From positions 4,546 to 68,545 of the forward strand of contig CAYPCQ010000034.1 in the NCBI GenBank assembly GCA_964409245.1: 64,000 nucleotides of DNA, given 5' to 3'. The notes under the pieces are model-generated. The model was not told the DNA's origin. It did not search any database and saw nothing but the letters and a program-made list of their open reading frames with translations. A program made the translations under genes and the position numbers. Source of the stretch: CAIMWS01 sp964409245. Lineage in GTDB: Bacteria > Verrucomicrobiota > Verrucomicrobiia > Limisphaerales > UBA1319. This document shows, one piece after another, positions 24,366-33,950 of this stretch; within the stretch, counting starts at the first letter, position 1, and every line of letters begins with the position of its first letter.

Positions 24366-27300
24366 CTACCTGGTCACAATCACCTCCAGCTCGGCCAAAG
24401 AAGCAAACGGTTCAGAAGGCTGGAACGAACCAAGCGCCACCAATTTCAGATACCTCCCGGAACCAGTCTGGTTGAATTGGATCACCTTGGCCCGCGCATC
24501 AGCCGTGAGGGATCCCCGGGCCACCGGCTTTCCCCAATCTCCCATCTGATCCACAAGGTAAATTTCATAATCTTTGATCCAGCCGTTGGGGTTGCCATCC
24601 TGCCTGGGCAACAGCTTGAGGCCCTGGATGGAGATGATTTTCCCGAAATCGATCTCCACCGTGTGCGGGAAGCCAGGAGCTTGGCCCTCCCAAGGCGTGT
24701 GCCAAAACGTCTCCGCACTGCCATCGAGTATTTTCGAGGCTTCAAACCCGTCGGCTGCGCTGTCAGCCCGCATGACCCGCGCGCCTGATCGGCGCATGAT
24801 GTCGCTGGCGCCATCAGCCAGCAGTTCGTCAAGCAGAGCGGCGCTGAATTGCGTGGCGGGCGAAAAATCCGGAGAACCCAGGTAATCCATCAGGCTGTTT
24901 TTCATGGCTTTGGCGGCCGGATCTTCCCCCTCCAAATTCAAGCCGCAAACCAGCAGGCGGCCGGAATCCACCCGGGTTTCAAACACCAGGCCCACCAATC
25001 GGGAATAATGAAAATCCGGCGCCGTCTGCACTATCGGCCGGTAACCCGCTGGCGTGCCGGCCAGACTAAAGGCGGTAGCGTTCTGCATCAAAGGCTGCCA
25101 TTGCCAGTCGCCATGGCCTGCATTGGGGAATCCGCGCAAAGCCGGGTGCGCGGGATGACACAGCAAACCCAGGGAAGAAAACTGGTTGCCCCCCCAGCCG
25201 GCTGACCAATACACAGAGCCAAATCCCACCCTTGCGGTGCGCGAGTTTTTCAAGCCTTGGGCGAGCATTAATACCCGCTTGCCATCCGCCAGTGCCCGGC
25301 GGGCCTGTTCATCAAATCGGCGAACCACCGTGACTTGGGAAGAGTTTGTTTCCCGGGGTGGGTAAACCCAAATCGTCCATTCATTGGTGGATCTTGCCAC
25401 CGAGGCGCGCAAGACCAGGGCGCAAGGCTTGGTCACCGGGCTCAATCCAGCCGCGATTTCACCCAACTGGGTCAACCCGCCGGTGCGCAGAACCAGCGGT
25501 CCCAGGGTGCCTTGGGCGATGACCTGGTGGCCGGCCGTGGTCAGCGACCATCCCCCCACGGCGGACGTCAAGTCGGTGGCGCCATAATGGGCCGCTTCGA
25601 GCGTGGCTTTGAAAGTTTGATCCGCCGCCCAAGTGTAACCTTTAAAACGTGCCAGGATCACCGTGGGCGCGTTCCAACGCCGCACCTCCTGCGCCGTGAC
25701 CACCCCTTTGGATTGCCAAAAGGGATCCAAAATCCCCACCAGCGCCTCGCTTTGCCCGGTAAAATCATTGAGCATCAGCAGCTGATACCCGGCATAATCC
25801 GGCGTCCGCAGCATGCCTTCATGCTCCGCCTTGTATTGGACCATTTGGAAACGGGCGGAGGCTCGGGTGAACTCCTGCACCTGCCCCGCCAAACCATCCA
25901 CCTCCAATAATCGCCGCAGCCTTTCGAGATTGTAAGGCTTCAGTGGGCCGGTGAATTTAGGCAGGAGGCTGCCATAATCCGGAAAGACCGGCCGCTGTCC
26001 GGTTTCATGGGCAATGACCGGCAATTCCGATTCTTGGGCCGCCTCGCGGAAATCCCAATCCGTACGGGCCGGCCCCACCCCGCGGGTTCCATGCCGGCCG
26101 GTGGAATGCGTGAGCCAGTAATCATCCGCCGCCGTGCGTTTGCGGGCCGTCGAGGCAGAATATAGCCGCCGGTTATCCCGGGCTTTGGCCTCCGCCAGCA
26201 CCTGGTTCAGCAGGCTCCAATCGCTATCCATGCCGAATTCGTTCCCAATGCAGAAGAAGGCAAACGACGGATGGTTGCCGTAGGCCTCGCTGATCCGGCG
26301 GATTTCCCGGACCACGTAATCCACCGCATCGGGATCCTGCCCGAATAGTTTGGGCAGGCTGCCGGTTTTTACCGTCCAATTATCCACCCAAAAGGGGGTT
26401 TCCGGCAGCACATAGAGTCCCAGGCGGTCGGCGGCTTCAAAGGCTGCCTCGGGTGGGCACCACGAATGGAACCGCACATGATTGAATCCGTATTCCTTGA
26501 TCACGCCCATGACCTTGAGCCATTCCTCCACTTTCAATGGCGGGTGGCCGGTGTTGGGATAGACGCAGCAATCCAGCGTGCCGCGCAGGAAAATGCGCCG
26601 GCCGTTGACGCGGATTTGCCGGCCGTCCCGCTCCACCTGGCGGAAGCCAAAGCTTTGCTCCACGGTGTGGCTGCCCAGGCCGGCCTGCAGCCGGGCCGTC
26701 ACCCGATACCTCGTAGTCTGGAATTCATCCCAGGCTTCAGCGGGCTGGGCCAGGGTAACGGTTTGCTCGGCGGCCCCCTCCCCTGGCTGAAGGTTGATCC
26801 GCGCCAGACGGTAGCCCAGCTCCCTCCCTTTCTCATTGCTGATCGCCACCCGCAACTCCGCCAGGGCGGCGGTGGATTCACTATTTTCGAGCTGCACTTT
26901 CACCAGCACTGAGCGCCGATCCGCCGCCGGGAAAGCCTGCAATTGCCGGACGAATACCGGATCGGTGGCGATCAGCCGCAAATCTCCCACCAAACCGTTC
27001 CACCGGCCTTGGGTTTCGGGCCCGTAAGAATGTCCGATGATGCCGATGTTGTGCTGCAGGCTGTTATCGACACAGATGGTCAGCCGATGGCGCCCCGGAG
27101 CCACCCGGCCCAAGTCGAACCGGTGCTCCGTGACCAGGCTGTCCTCGGTGCCGATGAAACGCTCATCCAGCCATACCTTTGTGCGCCAAAGAGCGCGCTC
27201 CAGCCGCAATTGCACCCGCTTTCCCTGCCAGGCCCCAGTAATATCGATATCGCGCTGGTACCAGGCTTTGCCGATATATAACCAATCCCGGATCAAGGTG

Positions 27301-27599
27301 CCCGTCTCATCGGCGCGGGCTGGCAATACGGTTCCTGGCCATTGCGTCCGCAGCACCTCCTGTCCGTAAGTCATTGAATCACGGCGCAAGGCATGCCCCT
27401 TGCGAGCCTGGTCCGTGGTCCCCGGCAAATCGATGCGGTCAGCCAGGTCTTTGCTGAACCACTTTTCCGGTTCCCCCTGGCCATTGGGGTCCAGCGCAAA
27501 ACGCCAATGCCCACCCAGCGGAAGGTTAAGCGCTTCACCCAGGGCGCCAACGGCGCCCAGCCATCCGATCACCAGCCACAACCAAGGTTTTGTTTTCAT
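24366..27599 (-). CDS. Secreted GH2 glycoside hydrolase with C-terminal discoidin domain
   Basis: The ATG at 27599 (MKTKPWLWLV) starts a signal peptide and overlaps the TGA of the upstream GH95 gene (ATGA); 1077 residues. N-terminal GH2 sugar-binding and Ig domains (about 25-320) lead to the barrel: GRRIFLRGTLDCC, HVRFHSWCPPEAAFE, CIGNEFGMDS with the acid/base Glu (about 455) and VIAHETGQRP with the nucleophile Glu (about 535). The end (about 930-1077) is an F5/8-type C (CBM32-like) domain for binding galactose-like sugars. Galactosidase or glucuronidase activity is possible; specificity is not readable. Last gene of the GH172-GH95-GH2 unit. Confidence 0.9.
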   Translation of the reverse strand: MKTKPWLWLVIGWLGAVGALGEALNLPLGGHWRFALDPNGQGEPEKWFSKDLADRIDLPGTTDQARKGHALRRDSMTYGQEVLRTQWPGTVLPARADETGTLIRDWLYIGKAWYQRDIDITGAWQGKRVQLRLERALWRTKVWLDERFIGTEDSLVTEHRFDLGRVAPGRHRLTICVDNSLQHNIGIIGHSYGPETQGRWNGLVGDLRLIATDPVFVRQLQAFPAADRRSVLVKVQLENSESTAALAELRVAISNEKGRELGYRLARINLQPGEGAAEQTVTLAQPAEAWDEFQTTRYRVTARLQAGLGSHTVEQSFGFRQVERDGRQIRVNGRRIFLRGTLDCCVYPNTGHPPLKVEEWLKVMGVIKEYGFNHVRFHSWCPPEAAFEAADRLGLYVLPETPFWVDNWTVKTGSLPKLFGQDPDAVDYVVREIRRISEAYGNHPSFAFFCIGNEFGMDSDWSLLNQVLAEAKARDNRRLYSASTARKRTAADDYWLTHSTGRHGTRGVGPARTDWDFREAAQESELPVIAHETGQRPVFPDYGSLLPKFTGPLKPYNLERLRRLLEVDGLAGQVQEFTRASARFQMVQYKAEHEGMLRTPDYAGYQLLMLNDFTGQSEALVGILDPFWQSKGVVTAQEVRRWNAPTVILARFKGYTWAADQTFKATLEAAHYGATDLTSAVGGWSLTTAGHQVIAQGTLGPLVLRTGGLTQLGEIAAGLSPVTKPCALVLRASVARSTNEWTIWVYPPRETNSSQVTVVRRFDEQARRALADGKRVLMLAQGLKNSRTARVGFGSVYWSAGWGGNQFSSLGLLCHPAHPALRGFPNAGHGDWQWQPLMQNATAFSLAGTPAGYRPIVQTAPDFHYSRLVGLVFETRVDSGRLLVCGLNLEGEDPAAKAMKNSLMDYLGSPDFSPATQFSAALLDELLADGASDIMRRSGARVMRADSAADGFEASKILDGSAETFWHTPWEGQAPGFPHTVEIDFGKIISIQGLKLLPRQDGNPNGWIKDYEIYLVDQMGDWGKPVARGSLTADARAKVIQFNQTGSGRYLKLVALGSFQPSEPFASLAELEVIVTR

Positions 27600-30058
27600 T
27601 GGGATTCCAAGTTTCCGTTTAATTCTCGAGCCTGGCCGGCAGCCAGTTCCAGCTTGGCCCGCAAATTTCCATACCGCACGGCACAAGGCTGCCCGGCGAG
27701 GCTCAGAACACGCACCCGGTTCAAACGTCCTTCCTTCCAATAAACATCCAGCTCAAAACCACCCCGGGCCCGCAAGCCCTTGATGCTCCCCGCAGCCCAG
27801 GCGGCCGGCAAAGCCGGCAAAAGCTGGATCTCCCCGGTGTGCGTTTGCAGGATCATCTCCGCGATGCCGGCGCAACCGCCAAAATTGCCGTCGATTTGGA
27901 ACGGAGGATGCGCGTCGAACAGGTTCGGGTAGGTCCGTTTCGGGCTCAGCAGTCCGGCCAGCAAAGCGTGCGCATGATTGCCGTCCCCCAAGCGCGCCCA
28001 CAGATTGATTTTCCAGCCCATGGACCATCCGGTGGCCTCATCGCCCCGCAATTCCAACGACCGCCGGCAGGCGGCGAACAGTTCGGGCGTCTGGGGTGTA
28101 ATCTGGTTCCCGGGATGCAGCCCATACAGGTGGGACACATGCCGATGCTTCGGCTCCGCCTCCTCAAAATCCCGCGACCACTCCATCAACTGGCCCCGGG
28201 CGCCGATTTGATGGGGCAGCAGGCGGGAAAGTTTTTGGCGCAGGCCGGCGATGAAAGGCTCATTAACCCGCAAAAGTTCCGCCGCCTGGATACAATTCGT
28301 GAACAATTCGCGGATGATGGCCATATCCATGGTGGGCCCCGGGGCCAATGCGGCATTCACTTTGCGGCCCTGACCATCCACATAGCGGAAGGTATTTTCC
28401 GGCGAACCATTGACCGGGGTCACCAGCCTCCCCTGCTCATCCTCCACCAGCCAACCGGCGTAAAATTCCGCAGCAGACCTCAGGATCGGGTAGGCTTGCT
28501 GCCGCAAAAACTCCCGATCCTGGGTGAAAAGGTAATGCTCCCACAGATGCTGGCACAACCATCCCGAACCCAGGTTCCAAAAGGAAGCCGTGGCGTCGCC
28601 ATCCACCGGTTGAGCATCCCGCCAAAGGGTGGTGTTGTGGTGCGCCACCCAGCCCGGCAACCGGTACAACTGCCGCGCGACTTTGCGGCCATCCACCGCC
28701 AGTTCCTGGATCATGCGCAGGAGTGGTTCATGGCACTCCGCCAGGTTGGCCACCTCCACCGGCCAATAATTCATCTCGGTGTTGATGTTGATGGTATAGG
28801 CCCCCGCCCAAGGCGGTACCACGTGCGGATTCCAGATGCCCTGCAGATTCAACGGTTGAGTCCCTGGGCGCGATCCGGAAATCATCAGGTACCGGCCAAA
28901 CTGGAAGTATAACGCCGCGAAAGCCTCGTCCCCGCCGGCCGCGAAGTTCGCCAACCGCTCGGTGGTGGGCCGTTTGGCGGCCGCTGGCGCCGGTCCCAGG
29001 TTGATCGCCACCCGGTTGAAAAGTTTCCGGTAATCGTCCAAATGCTGCGCGAGCAATTCCTGGCAACTGCGTCCCACCACCCCGGCCAATATGGCTTTCA
29101 CCTGGGCGGATGGATCGGCTCCTTCCCGGCTCGGGCTTTTTTCAAAGCCATTATAACTGGAGCCGCTGGCCAGGATCAGCACCGCCTCACTGGCCTTTTC
29201 CAATCGCAGACCGCTGGGGGTGGCCACCAACTGGCCATTGTGGCGGGTGATTTTAAGCCGTGTTTCAAAAAAAGTGCCCAAGCCGTTGATTTCGGCCCCG
29301 TATAACACCTGTTTGCCGCCGGGCTTGAGCTGGCCGTCAGGTCCGAACAATTCGGGGTATTTCCATTGTTCCTTTTTATTGACCACCAATTTCAAATCCC
29401 GCCGCAATGCCAGGCCCGGCGCCTGGCCGGTCATCACCAACGTTTCCAAATCGGCCGCAGCAGTTTTGGCGGTGGGATGCACCGAGCTGAGCCGGACCGT
29501 GAAATTCAACGCCCCCGGTTTATCGGTGCTCAGCCGCACGATGATCGCTCGCGCCGGGTAGCTGGCAAAATATTCACGGGTGTATTTGATCCCCTCCCGG
29601 GAGTAAGAGGTCTGCACCACGGCATTGCCGAGGTCGAGCTGCCGCCGGTAATCCGCCACTGGGCCGGATGGCTCGAACTCGATGGCCAAATCACCCAAGG
29701 GTTGGTAGCAAGCCTGCGCCCGGCCCAGCCAGTTGGTGGCCGCGTGGCGATGGGCCTCGGCATATTTGCCCTCGCTCAACCACTGCCGGACCCGCGCCAG
29801 ATCATCCGCGATATTGAGCGGCAGGTCTCGCTGCCCCGGTTCTCCGGAATAAAGCGTGACATCGTTCAATTTGATCAATTCCCGATCCACCGTGCCATGG
29901 ATCATTCCGCCCAACCAGCCATTGCCGATCGGGATCGCCTCTTCCCAAACCTTGGCGGCCCGATCATACCACACAAGGTGCTGGGGTTCGGTTTCGGGAG
30001 CCGCCGGGCACGGCGCAGCAGCAGCCAGACCAATCAAACAAATCAACAGGGTTCTCAT
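27596..30058 (-). CDS. Secreted GH95 alpha-L-fucosidase/galactosidase
   Basis: 820 residues with a signal peptide (about 1-20). GH95 blocks are clear: WEEAIPIGNGWLGGMIHG, NDVTLYSGEPGQRD, the central NINTEMNYWPVEVANL (about 420), VNGSPENTF (general-acid Glu, about 555) and FDAHPPFQIDGNFGG (catalytic Asp, about 745). These enzymes invert terminal alpha-1,2-L-fucose, or alpha-L-galactose in some members, of plant xyloglucan, pectin RG-II or algal glycans. It overlaps the GH2 gene by four bases and lies 38 bases after the GH172 gene. A fucose- and galactose-bearing target is inferred. Confidence 0.94.
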   Translation of the reverse strand: MRTLLICLIGLAAAAPCPAAPETEPQHLVWYDRAAKVWEEAIPIGNGWLGGMIHGTVDRELIKLNDVTLYSGEPGQRDLPLNIADDLARVRQWLSEGKYAEAHRHAATNWLGRAQACYQPLGDLAIEFEPSGPVADYRRQLDLGNAVVQTSYSREGIKYTREYFASYPARAIIVRLSTDKPGALNFTVRLSSVHPTAKTAAADLETLVMTGQAPGLALRRDLKLVVNKKEQWKYPELFGPDGQLKPGGKQVLYGAEINGLGTFFETRLKITRHNGQLVATPSGLRLEKASEAVLILASGSSYNGFEKSPSREGADPSAQVKAILAGVVGRSCQELLAQHLDDYRKLFNRVAINLGPAPAAAKRPTTERLANFAAGGDEAFAALYFQFGRYLMISGSRPGTQPLNLQGIWNPHVVPPWAGAYTININTEMNYWPVEVANLAECHEPLLRMIQELAVDGRKVARQLYRLPGWVAHHNTTLWRDAQPVDGDATASFWNLGSGWLCQHLWEHYLFTQDREFLRQQAYPILRSAAEFYAGWLVEDEQGRLVTPVNGSPENTFRYVDGQGRKVNAALAPGPTMDMAIIRELFTNCIQAAELLRVNEPFIAGLRQKLSRLLPHQIGARGQLMEWSRDFEEAEPKHRHVSHLYGLHPGNQITPQTPELFAACRRSLELRGDEATGWSMGWKINLWARLGDGNHAHALLAGLLSPKRTYPNLFDAHPPFQIDGNFGGCAGIAEMILQTHTGEIQLLPALPAAWAAGSIKGLRARGGFELDVYWKEGRLNRVRVLSLAGQPCAVRYGNLRAKLELAAGQARELNGNLESQ

Positions 30059-30096
30059 AACGAACAGCGTTTCCTGGTTCAGTTTGCTGAAGGGGT

Positions 30097-32133
30097 TTAT
30101 TGGGCTTTCCGGCAGATGATTTGGATCAGGTCCAAAGCCAGCCCGGCCGCTTTCTCATTTTTCCCAGGCAATTTCAGCATCAGGTTGTTTTTGCCCTCTT
30201 CCAGTTCCATCATCCCCAGCGATACGCGCCCGCTTTTGGCGCGGCTGGCCTGGTAAAGATCGGCCGCCTTGGCCACCGGCGCCTCGTTTTGGAATAGCTG
30301 CACCTGGGCTTGTCCCGGGCCTTTCATGGCTTCAATCAGGATCTCATAGGCCCCGGCGGAAGGCGCCTCGCAGGTCAAGGATAGGAAGGGCGCGCCAAAC
30401 CAATCCTGCCCGGTGGCTTTGAGCGAAAGGAAGCGGACTTCCTCCTGGCCAACTTTTTCCGCCCGGCGTTCCAGGGAGGCATTGTTGAAACTCCACGCAT
30501 GTATGGGTGTCTGCCACCAGGCGGGAAACACTACTTCCTGCAAATCGTTCACCCGCCGATCCTTGGCCGGCGGCAACGCCAGGTAATCGGAGGGGCGATC
30601 GGCCGCGTATAAGAAAGTGACCGCGCAATAATCGGTGGGTATATTGTTGCGCTCGCCCGAGTGTTCAATGGTCAGCCCCAGGCTGGTTTGGTAAGCGTAA
30701 GCGTCGCCCAGGAAAAGGCGGTATCCCCCGGTACGCCCCAAGTGCTTGTCGTATCCCAGGCAACCGCTCAGCGGAAAGGAGATCCGCTTTTCCCAACGGT
30801 CCGGCACATCATACCAGCCGCCATTGAAAAAATCCTCCGAACCCGTGCCATGGATGACCAGCTTGCCATCGATGGTGGCCTGATCATCCCCCTCGAAAAA
30901 GAGCGTTTTCCCCGACTCGAAGCCTTGGGCCTGCAAAATCACTCCCACCACATGCCCCCGGCCCCGGGTCTTGATAAAGGTGAATGGCACCCCATCGGCG
31001 GTGGGGTTTTCCCGCCGCCAGCCAGCGTAAAACTTCCCTTCCAAGGCACTTCTGGGCGTGGTATTGACCACCAGTTCGGCGCTGATTTCCACGGGTTGGC
31101 CCGCCTCCCGCTCGGACACCAGTTCCACCCGGGCGGAACGATCAAAAGGCATGGGGAAATAACAATAAGCCACCCCTTGGCTGGCGCCGATCAACAGCGA
31201 CTTCATTGCTGGCTGCCCCCAGGCGTATCCAAAAAAATCACCGGCGGGACACCATATAGCTGGCCCCTCGCCATCGAAGGAAATCTTCAATACCAAGTCC
31301 CTCGGTTTCCCTGCCAGGGCCGCTGCCGGATAAAGGCGCAGGCCGGCAATGCGGCCGGGCTGATCAATTTGAAAAAGTTTCCCTGTCTGTTTCGCTCCCA
31401 ACCGGATGGTGTTTTTCAACAATTCGTTCCGCGTAAGGGGCGGCGCGGCCTGGGCGCCGAGGTCGGACCCGCTCGCCAGAAAAACCTTTTGGGCCTGGGC
31501 CAGCTCGGCCAGATACCTCGGATTGGGCATTGAGCTGAAGGATTCCACAGGCGTTCCCGGCGCATAAAGCGCGTAGTTGACCTGGTAAAATTGCACCCGT
31601 TTGGCCCGGATGAGGATCTTGCAGGATCTTGAAAATGGCAGCGGCACATAGCTGTAGAATCCACCGCCACCATATCCCACCAGGGGCGCCACAAATGGCG
31701 CTTGCCGCCCAAGGAACATTTCCCGGAACTGGACCTGGATGCGTGGGCTGGCTTCGCCATCGAAGTAAAAATCGACCCAGTCATCCGAGGGCGTGGGCGT
31801 CCATATGCGGTAAATGATGCCCGGCCCCTTCAGGTCCGCGATCACCAGCCCCTCTTTTTCCTCCCGGATGAATGAATATTTCCCGGAGAAACCGTCATCA
31901 TTGCCGCCGGTTCGGTCATAGCTCGAGATCGACCCCACTTCGACCGAACTCTTGAACGCGGGCAACCGGTCCAGCCGGTATAATTCGGGCAAGCCCAGGA
32001 CCGCCTCCGGATTGGCCGGCGTTTGGGCCAGGGCCGCAACGAGTAAGAGGCTATAGGACAACAGGCCGAATCCGCGGGCAAAACGCCCCCGGCGGACACC
32101 CGGTTCGCTGACGAAATCAGTGGAGAAACTCAT
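30097..32133 (-). CDS. GH172 (DUF2961) protein, long form
   Basis: The ATG at 32133 (MSFSTDFVSEPG) is preferred over the extended start at 32190; 678 residues. A hydrophobic segment at about 20-40 (ending LAQ) serves as a signal. Family signs: VGSISSYDRTGGNDDGFSG (about 65), GPGIIYRIWTPTPSDDW, VGYGGGGFYSYVPLPFSRS and HGTGSEDFFNGGWYD (about 435) with the conserved acidic residues. DUF2961 proteins include difructose-anhydride synthases, fructofuranosidases and D-arabinofuranosidases. The C-terminal 150 residues form an extra beta domain. First gene of the unit; an arabinofuranose- or fructofuranose-like linkage is possible. Confidence 0.87.
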   Translation of the reverse strand: MSFSTDFVSEPGVRRGRFARGFGLLSYSLLLVAALAQTPANPEAVLGLPELYRLDRLPAFKSSVEVGSISSYDRTGGNDDGFSGKYSFIREEKEGLVIADLKGPGIIYRIWTPTPSDDWVDFYFDGEASPRIQVQFREMFLGRQAPFVAPLVGYGGGGFYSYVPLPFSRSCKILIRAKRVQFYQVNYALYAPGTPVESFSSMPNPRYLAELAQAQKVFLASGSDLGAQAAPPLTRNELLKNTIRLGAKQTGKLFQIDQPGRIAGLRLYPAAALAGKPRDLVLKISFDGEGPAIWCPAGDFFGYAWGQPAMKSLLIGASQGVAYCYFPMPFDRSARVELVSEREAGQPVEISAELVVNTTPRSALEGKFYAGWRRENPTADGVPFTFIKTRGRGHVVGVILQAQGFESGKTLFFEGDDQATIDGKLVIHGTGSEDFFNGGWYDVPDRWEKRISFPLSGCLGYDKHLGRTGGYRLFLGDAYAYQTSLGLTIEHSGERNNIPTDYCAVTFLYAADRPSDYLALPPAKDRRVNDLQEVVFPAWWQTPIHAWSFNNASLERRAEKVGQEEVRFLSLKATGQDWFGAPFLSLTCEAPSAGAYEILIEAMKGPGQAQVQLFQNEAPVAKAADLYQASRAKSGRVSLGMMELEEGKNNLMLKLPGKNEKAAGLALDLIQIICRKAQ

Positions 32134-32398
32134 GCCTAAGGATTTAGCATCCCGCCCACCGGCGACAAGCCAAATCCATGGGGGATGCATCCCCGGTTAT
32201 TCCACGCGCGGCAGACAATGAACCAGGCCTGAGATGCGGGACATGGAAGAACCCATTTCCAGTAGTTTGGTGCGTGGGATGTACGCTTTCGCATCCAGAG
32301 CGCAACCACGGCCAGTCCTGGGCAGCTTCCTGCAACCTGTTTTGTCCTCTTGAGGAAAGCGCTCGCTGGGCTAGATTACCCGTCATGACCTGGGTCCT

Positions 32399-33694
32399 AT
32401 GCGGCACGACACACCAACGCTGCTCCTGATAACGGCTTCCTCCCCGGAAATCCAAAAGGTTCGGCGCGCGCGCGTTTTGAACTTCCAGCAGATCACCATG
32501 CCTTACCTCGCCGCCTGGGTGCCCGCCCATTGGACCGTGCGCCACGTGGACGAAGCGGTGGAACCGGTCGATTTCGAGGCCGCCGCCGATCTGGTGGCCA
32601 TTACTTTCCATACGCCAAGCGCGCCCCACGCCTATGACTTGGCGGCCCGTTTCCGCCACCGCGGAATCACCGTGGTGCTGGGCGGCCCGCATGTCACCTT
32701 GATGCCCGGCGAGGCTCAGGAACACGCCGATGTGATCGTGGCGGGCGAGGCCGAAGAGACGTGGCCGCAGTTCCTTGCTGAGTTCGAGGCCGGAAGTCAT
32801 CGCTCGCGCTATTGCGCCAAGGAACTTCCCTCCCTCAGCCAGGCGCCGATGTCGCGGAAAGACCTGTTCCATCGGCGTGATCCTACGGCGGGAGTTCTCT
32901 TCGCCACCCGCGGCTGCGCCCATCGGTGCGACTTCTGCACCGTGGCGGTGATGTATCAGAGCTGCCTGCGGAAGCGGCCGGTGGAAGCCGTCGCGCGCGA
33001 ATACGCCTCGTTCCGGGGCAAAGTGATCATTCTGTGGGACGACAACATTGCCGGTGACATCGGGTATGCCAAGGAGCTGTTTCGGGCCCTCACCCCCCAT
33101 CGAAAATGGTGGAGCAGCCAGGCCAGTGTCCATGCGGCGCACGACGAGGAATTCCTGGAACTCGCCGCGCGCAGCGGCTGCCGGCAATTATTCATCGGGC
33201 TGGAATCGGTCTCCCAGGCCAGCGTGAATGAGGTGGCGAAAGGCTTCAACCGGGTGGACGAGTACGCCCGGGCTATCGAACGAATTCATGCCCATGGCAT
33301 CGCCGTGCAAGCGGGAATTGTGTTTGGCTTCGATAGCGACACGCCCGCCGTCTTTGAGCAGACCCTTGACTTCCTGGAGGCGGCGGGCGTGCAAAACGCC
33401 ACGTTCAACATCCTGACCCCGTTTCCAGGCACCAGGCTGCACGCACGCCTGGAGGCTGAGGGCCGGATTCTCACGCGCGATTGGAGCAAGTATAATGGGC
33501 GGATTGACGTCGTCTTTCGCCCCCGGCTCATGAGTCCGGAATCGCTGCTGGCAGGGTACCGCTACGCGAACCAGCGGTTTTATTCCTGCCGCAGCATAAT
33601 GCGGCGCTGGTCAAAGTCGCCGGTGGAGTGGCCTTGGGTTCTGCCGTTGAACTTTGCTTACCTGCTGGCCCTCCGCACCAAATCCCGATCTTAA
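32399..33694 (+). CDS. B12-binding-domain radical SAM protein
   Basis: 431 residues. The N-terminal cobalamin-binding fold (about 1-135: TLLLITASSPE, LGGPHVTLMPGEAQ, IVAGEAEETW) lacks the DxHxxG cobalamin motif, so base-off binding is uncertain. The radical SAM core begins at about 160 with ATRGCAHRCDFCTV, the CxxxCxxC cluster site. Then DDNIAG, GLESVSQAS, AGIVFGFDSDTP and NILTPFPGT, as in BchE/cobalamin-dependent methyltransferase-like enzymes. The substrate is unknown. It diverges from the GH172 gene, and its neighbours are functionally unrelated. The composition is richer in GCG/CGC runs than nearby genes, which with the radC remnant behind it hints at transfer. Confidence 0.88.
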   Translation: MRHDTPTLLLITASSPEIQKVRRARVLNFQQITMPYLAAWVPAHWTVRHVDEAVEPVDFEAAADLVAITFHTPSAPHAYDLAARFRHRGITVVLGGPHVTLMPGEAQEHADVIVAGEAEETWPQFLAEFEAGSHRSRYCAKELPSLSQAPMSRKDLFHRRDPTAGVLFATRGCAHRCDFCTVAVMYQSCLRKRPVEAVAREYASFRGKVIILWDDNIAGDIGYAKELFRALTPHRKWWSSQASVHAAHDEEFLELAARSGCRQLFIGLESVSQASVNEVAKGFNRVDEYARAIERIHAHGIAVQAGIVFGFDSDTPAVFEQTLDFLEAAGVQNATFNILTPFPGTRLHARLEAEGRILTRDWSKYNGRIDVVFRPRLMSPESLLAGYRYANQRFYSCRSIMRRWSKSPVEWPWVLPLNFAYLLALRTKSRS

Positions 33695-33731
33695 AATGTT
33701 TTCCTTGGCCCGATGCCAGCCGCTGCCGAGA

Positions 33732-33860
33732 ACCGGACTCCCGAAACGGGGCTGGATCTTGGGGAGGCTCGGCGGTGCGTTTACCGCGCATCGTGTGGTC
33801 CAGAATTTCGATCTTGAGCAGTTGACCGGCATGGATCAATCCCCTGGCCACCTGGAGGCC
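33732..33860 (-). pseudogene. Remnant of a RadC/JAB-domain protein C-terminus
   Basis: On the minus strand the frame reads LQVARGLIHAGQLLKIEILD followed by HTMRGKRTAEPPQDPAPFRE. It fits the end of RadC-type proteins, where an LIxAGxLLxIxVLDHxIxG block is followed by a short SLRELG-like tail. The upstream JAMM motif (HxHPSGDP) is missing and the tail has degenerated, so I read it as a decayed fragment, not a gene. It begins right behind the radical SAM stop. Based on pattern memory only. Confidence 0.5.
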
Positions 33861-33950
33861 TTGCCTTGTTATGGTCCGCAAACCGGCTCCGGTGATTGGG
33901 GTAAACCAGCTGCCAACCGAAACGGAGCGCATTCCGATTGCGGGCTCCTC

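Noticed and set aside
27839..28912. 357-codon plus-strand frame inside the GH95 gene
   Set aside because: Shadow frame; GH95 catalytic blocks are on the minus strand.
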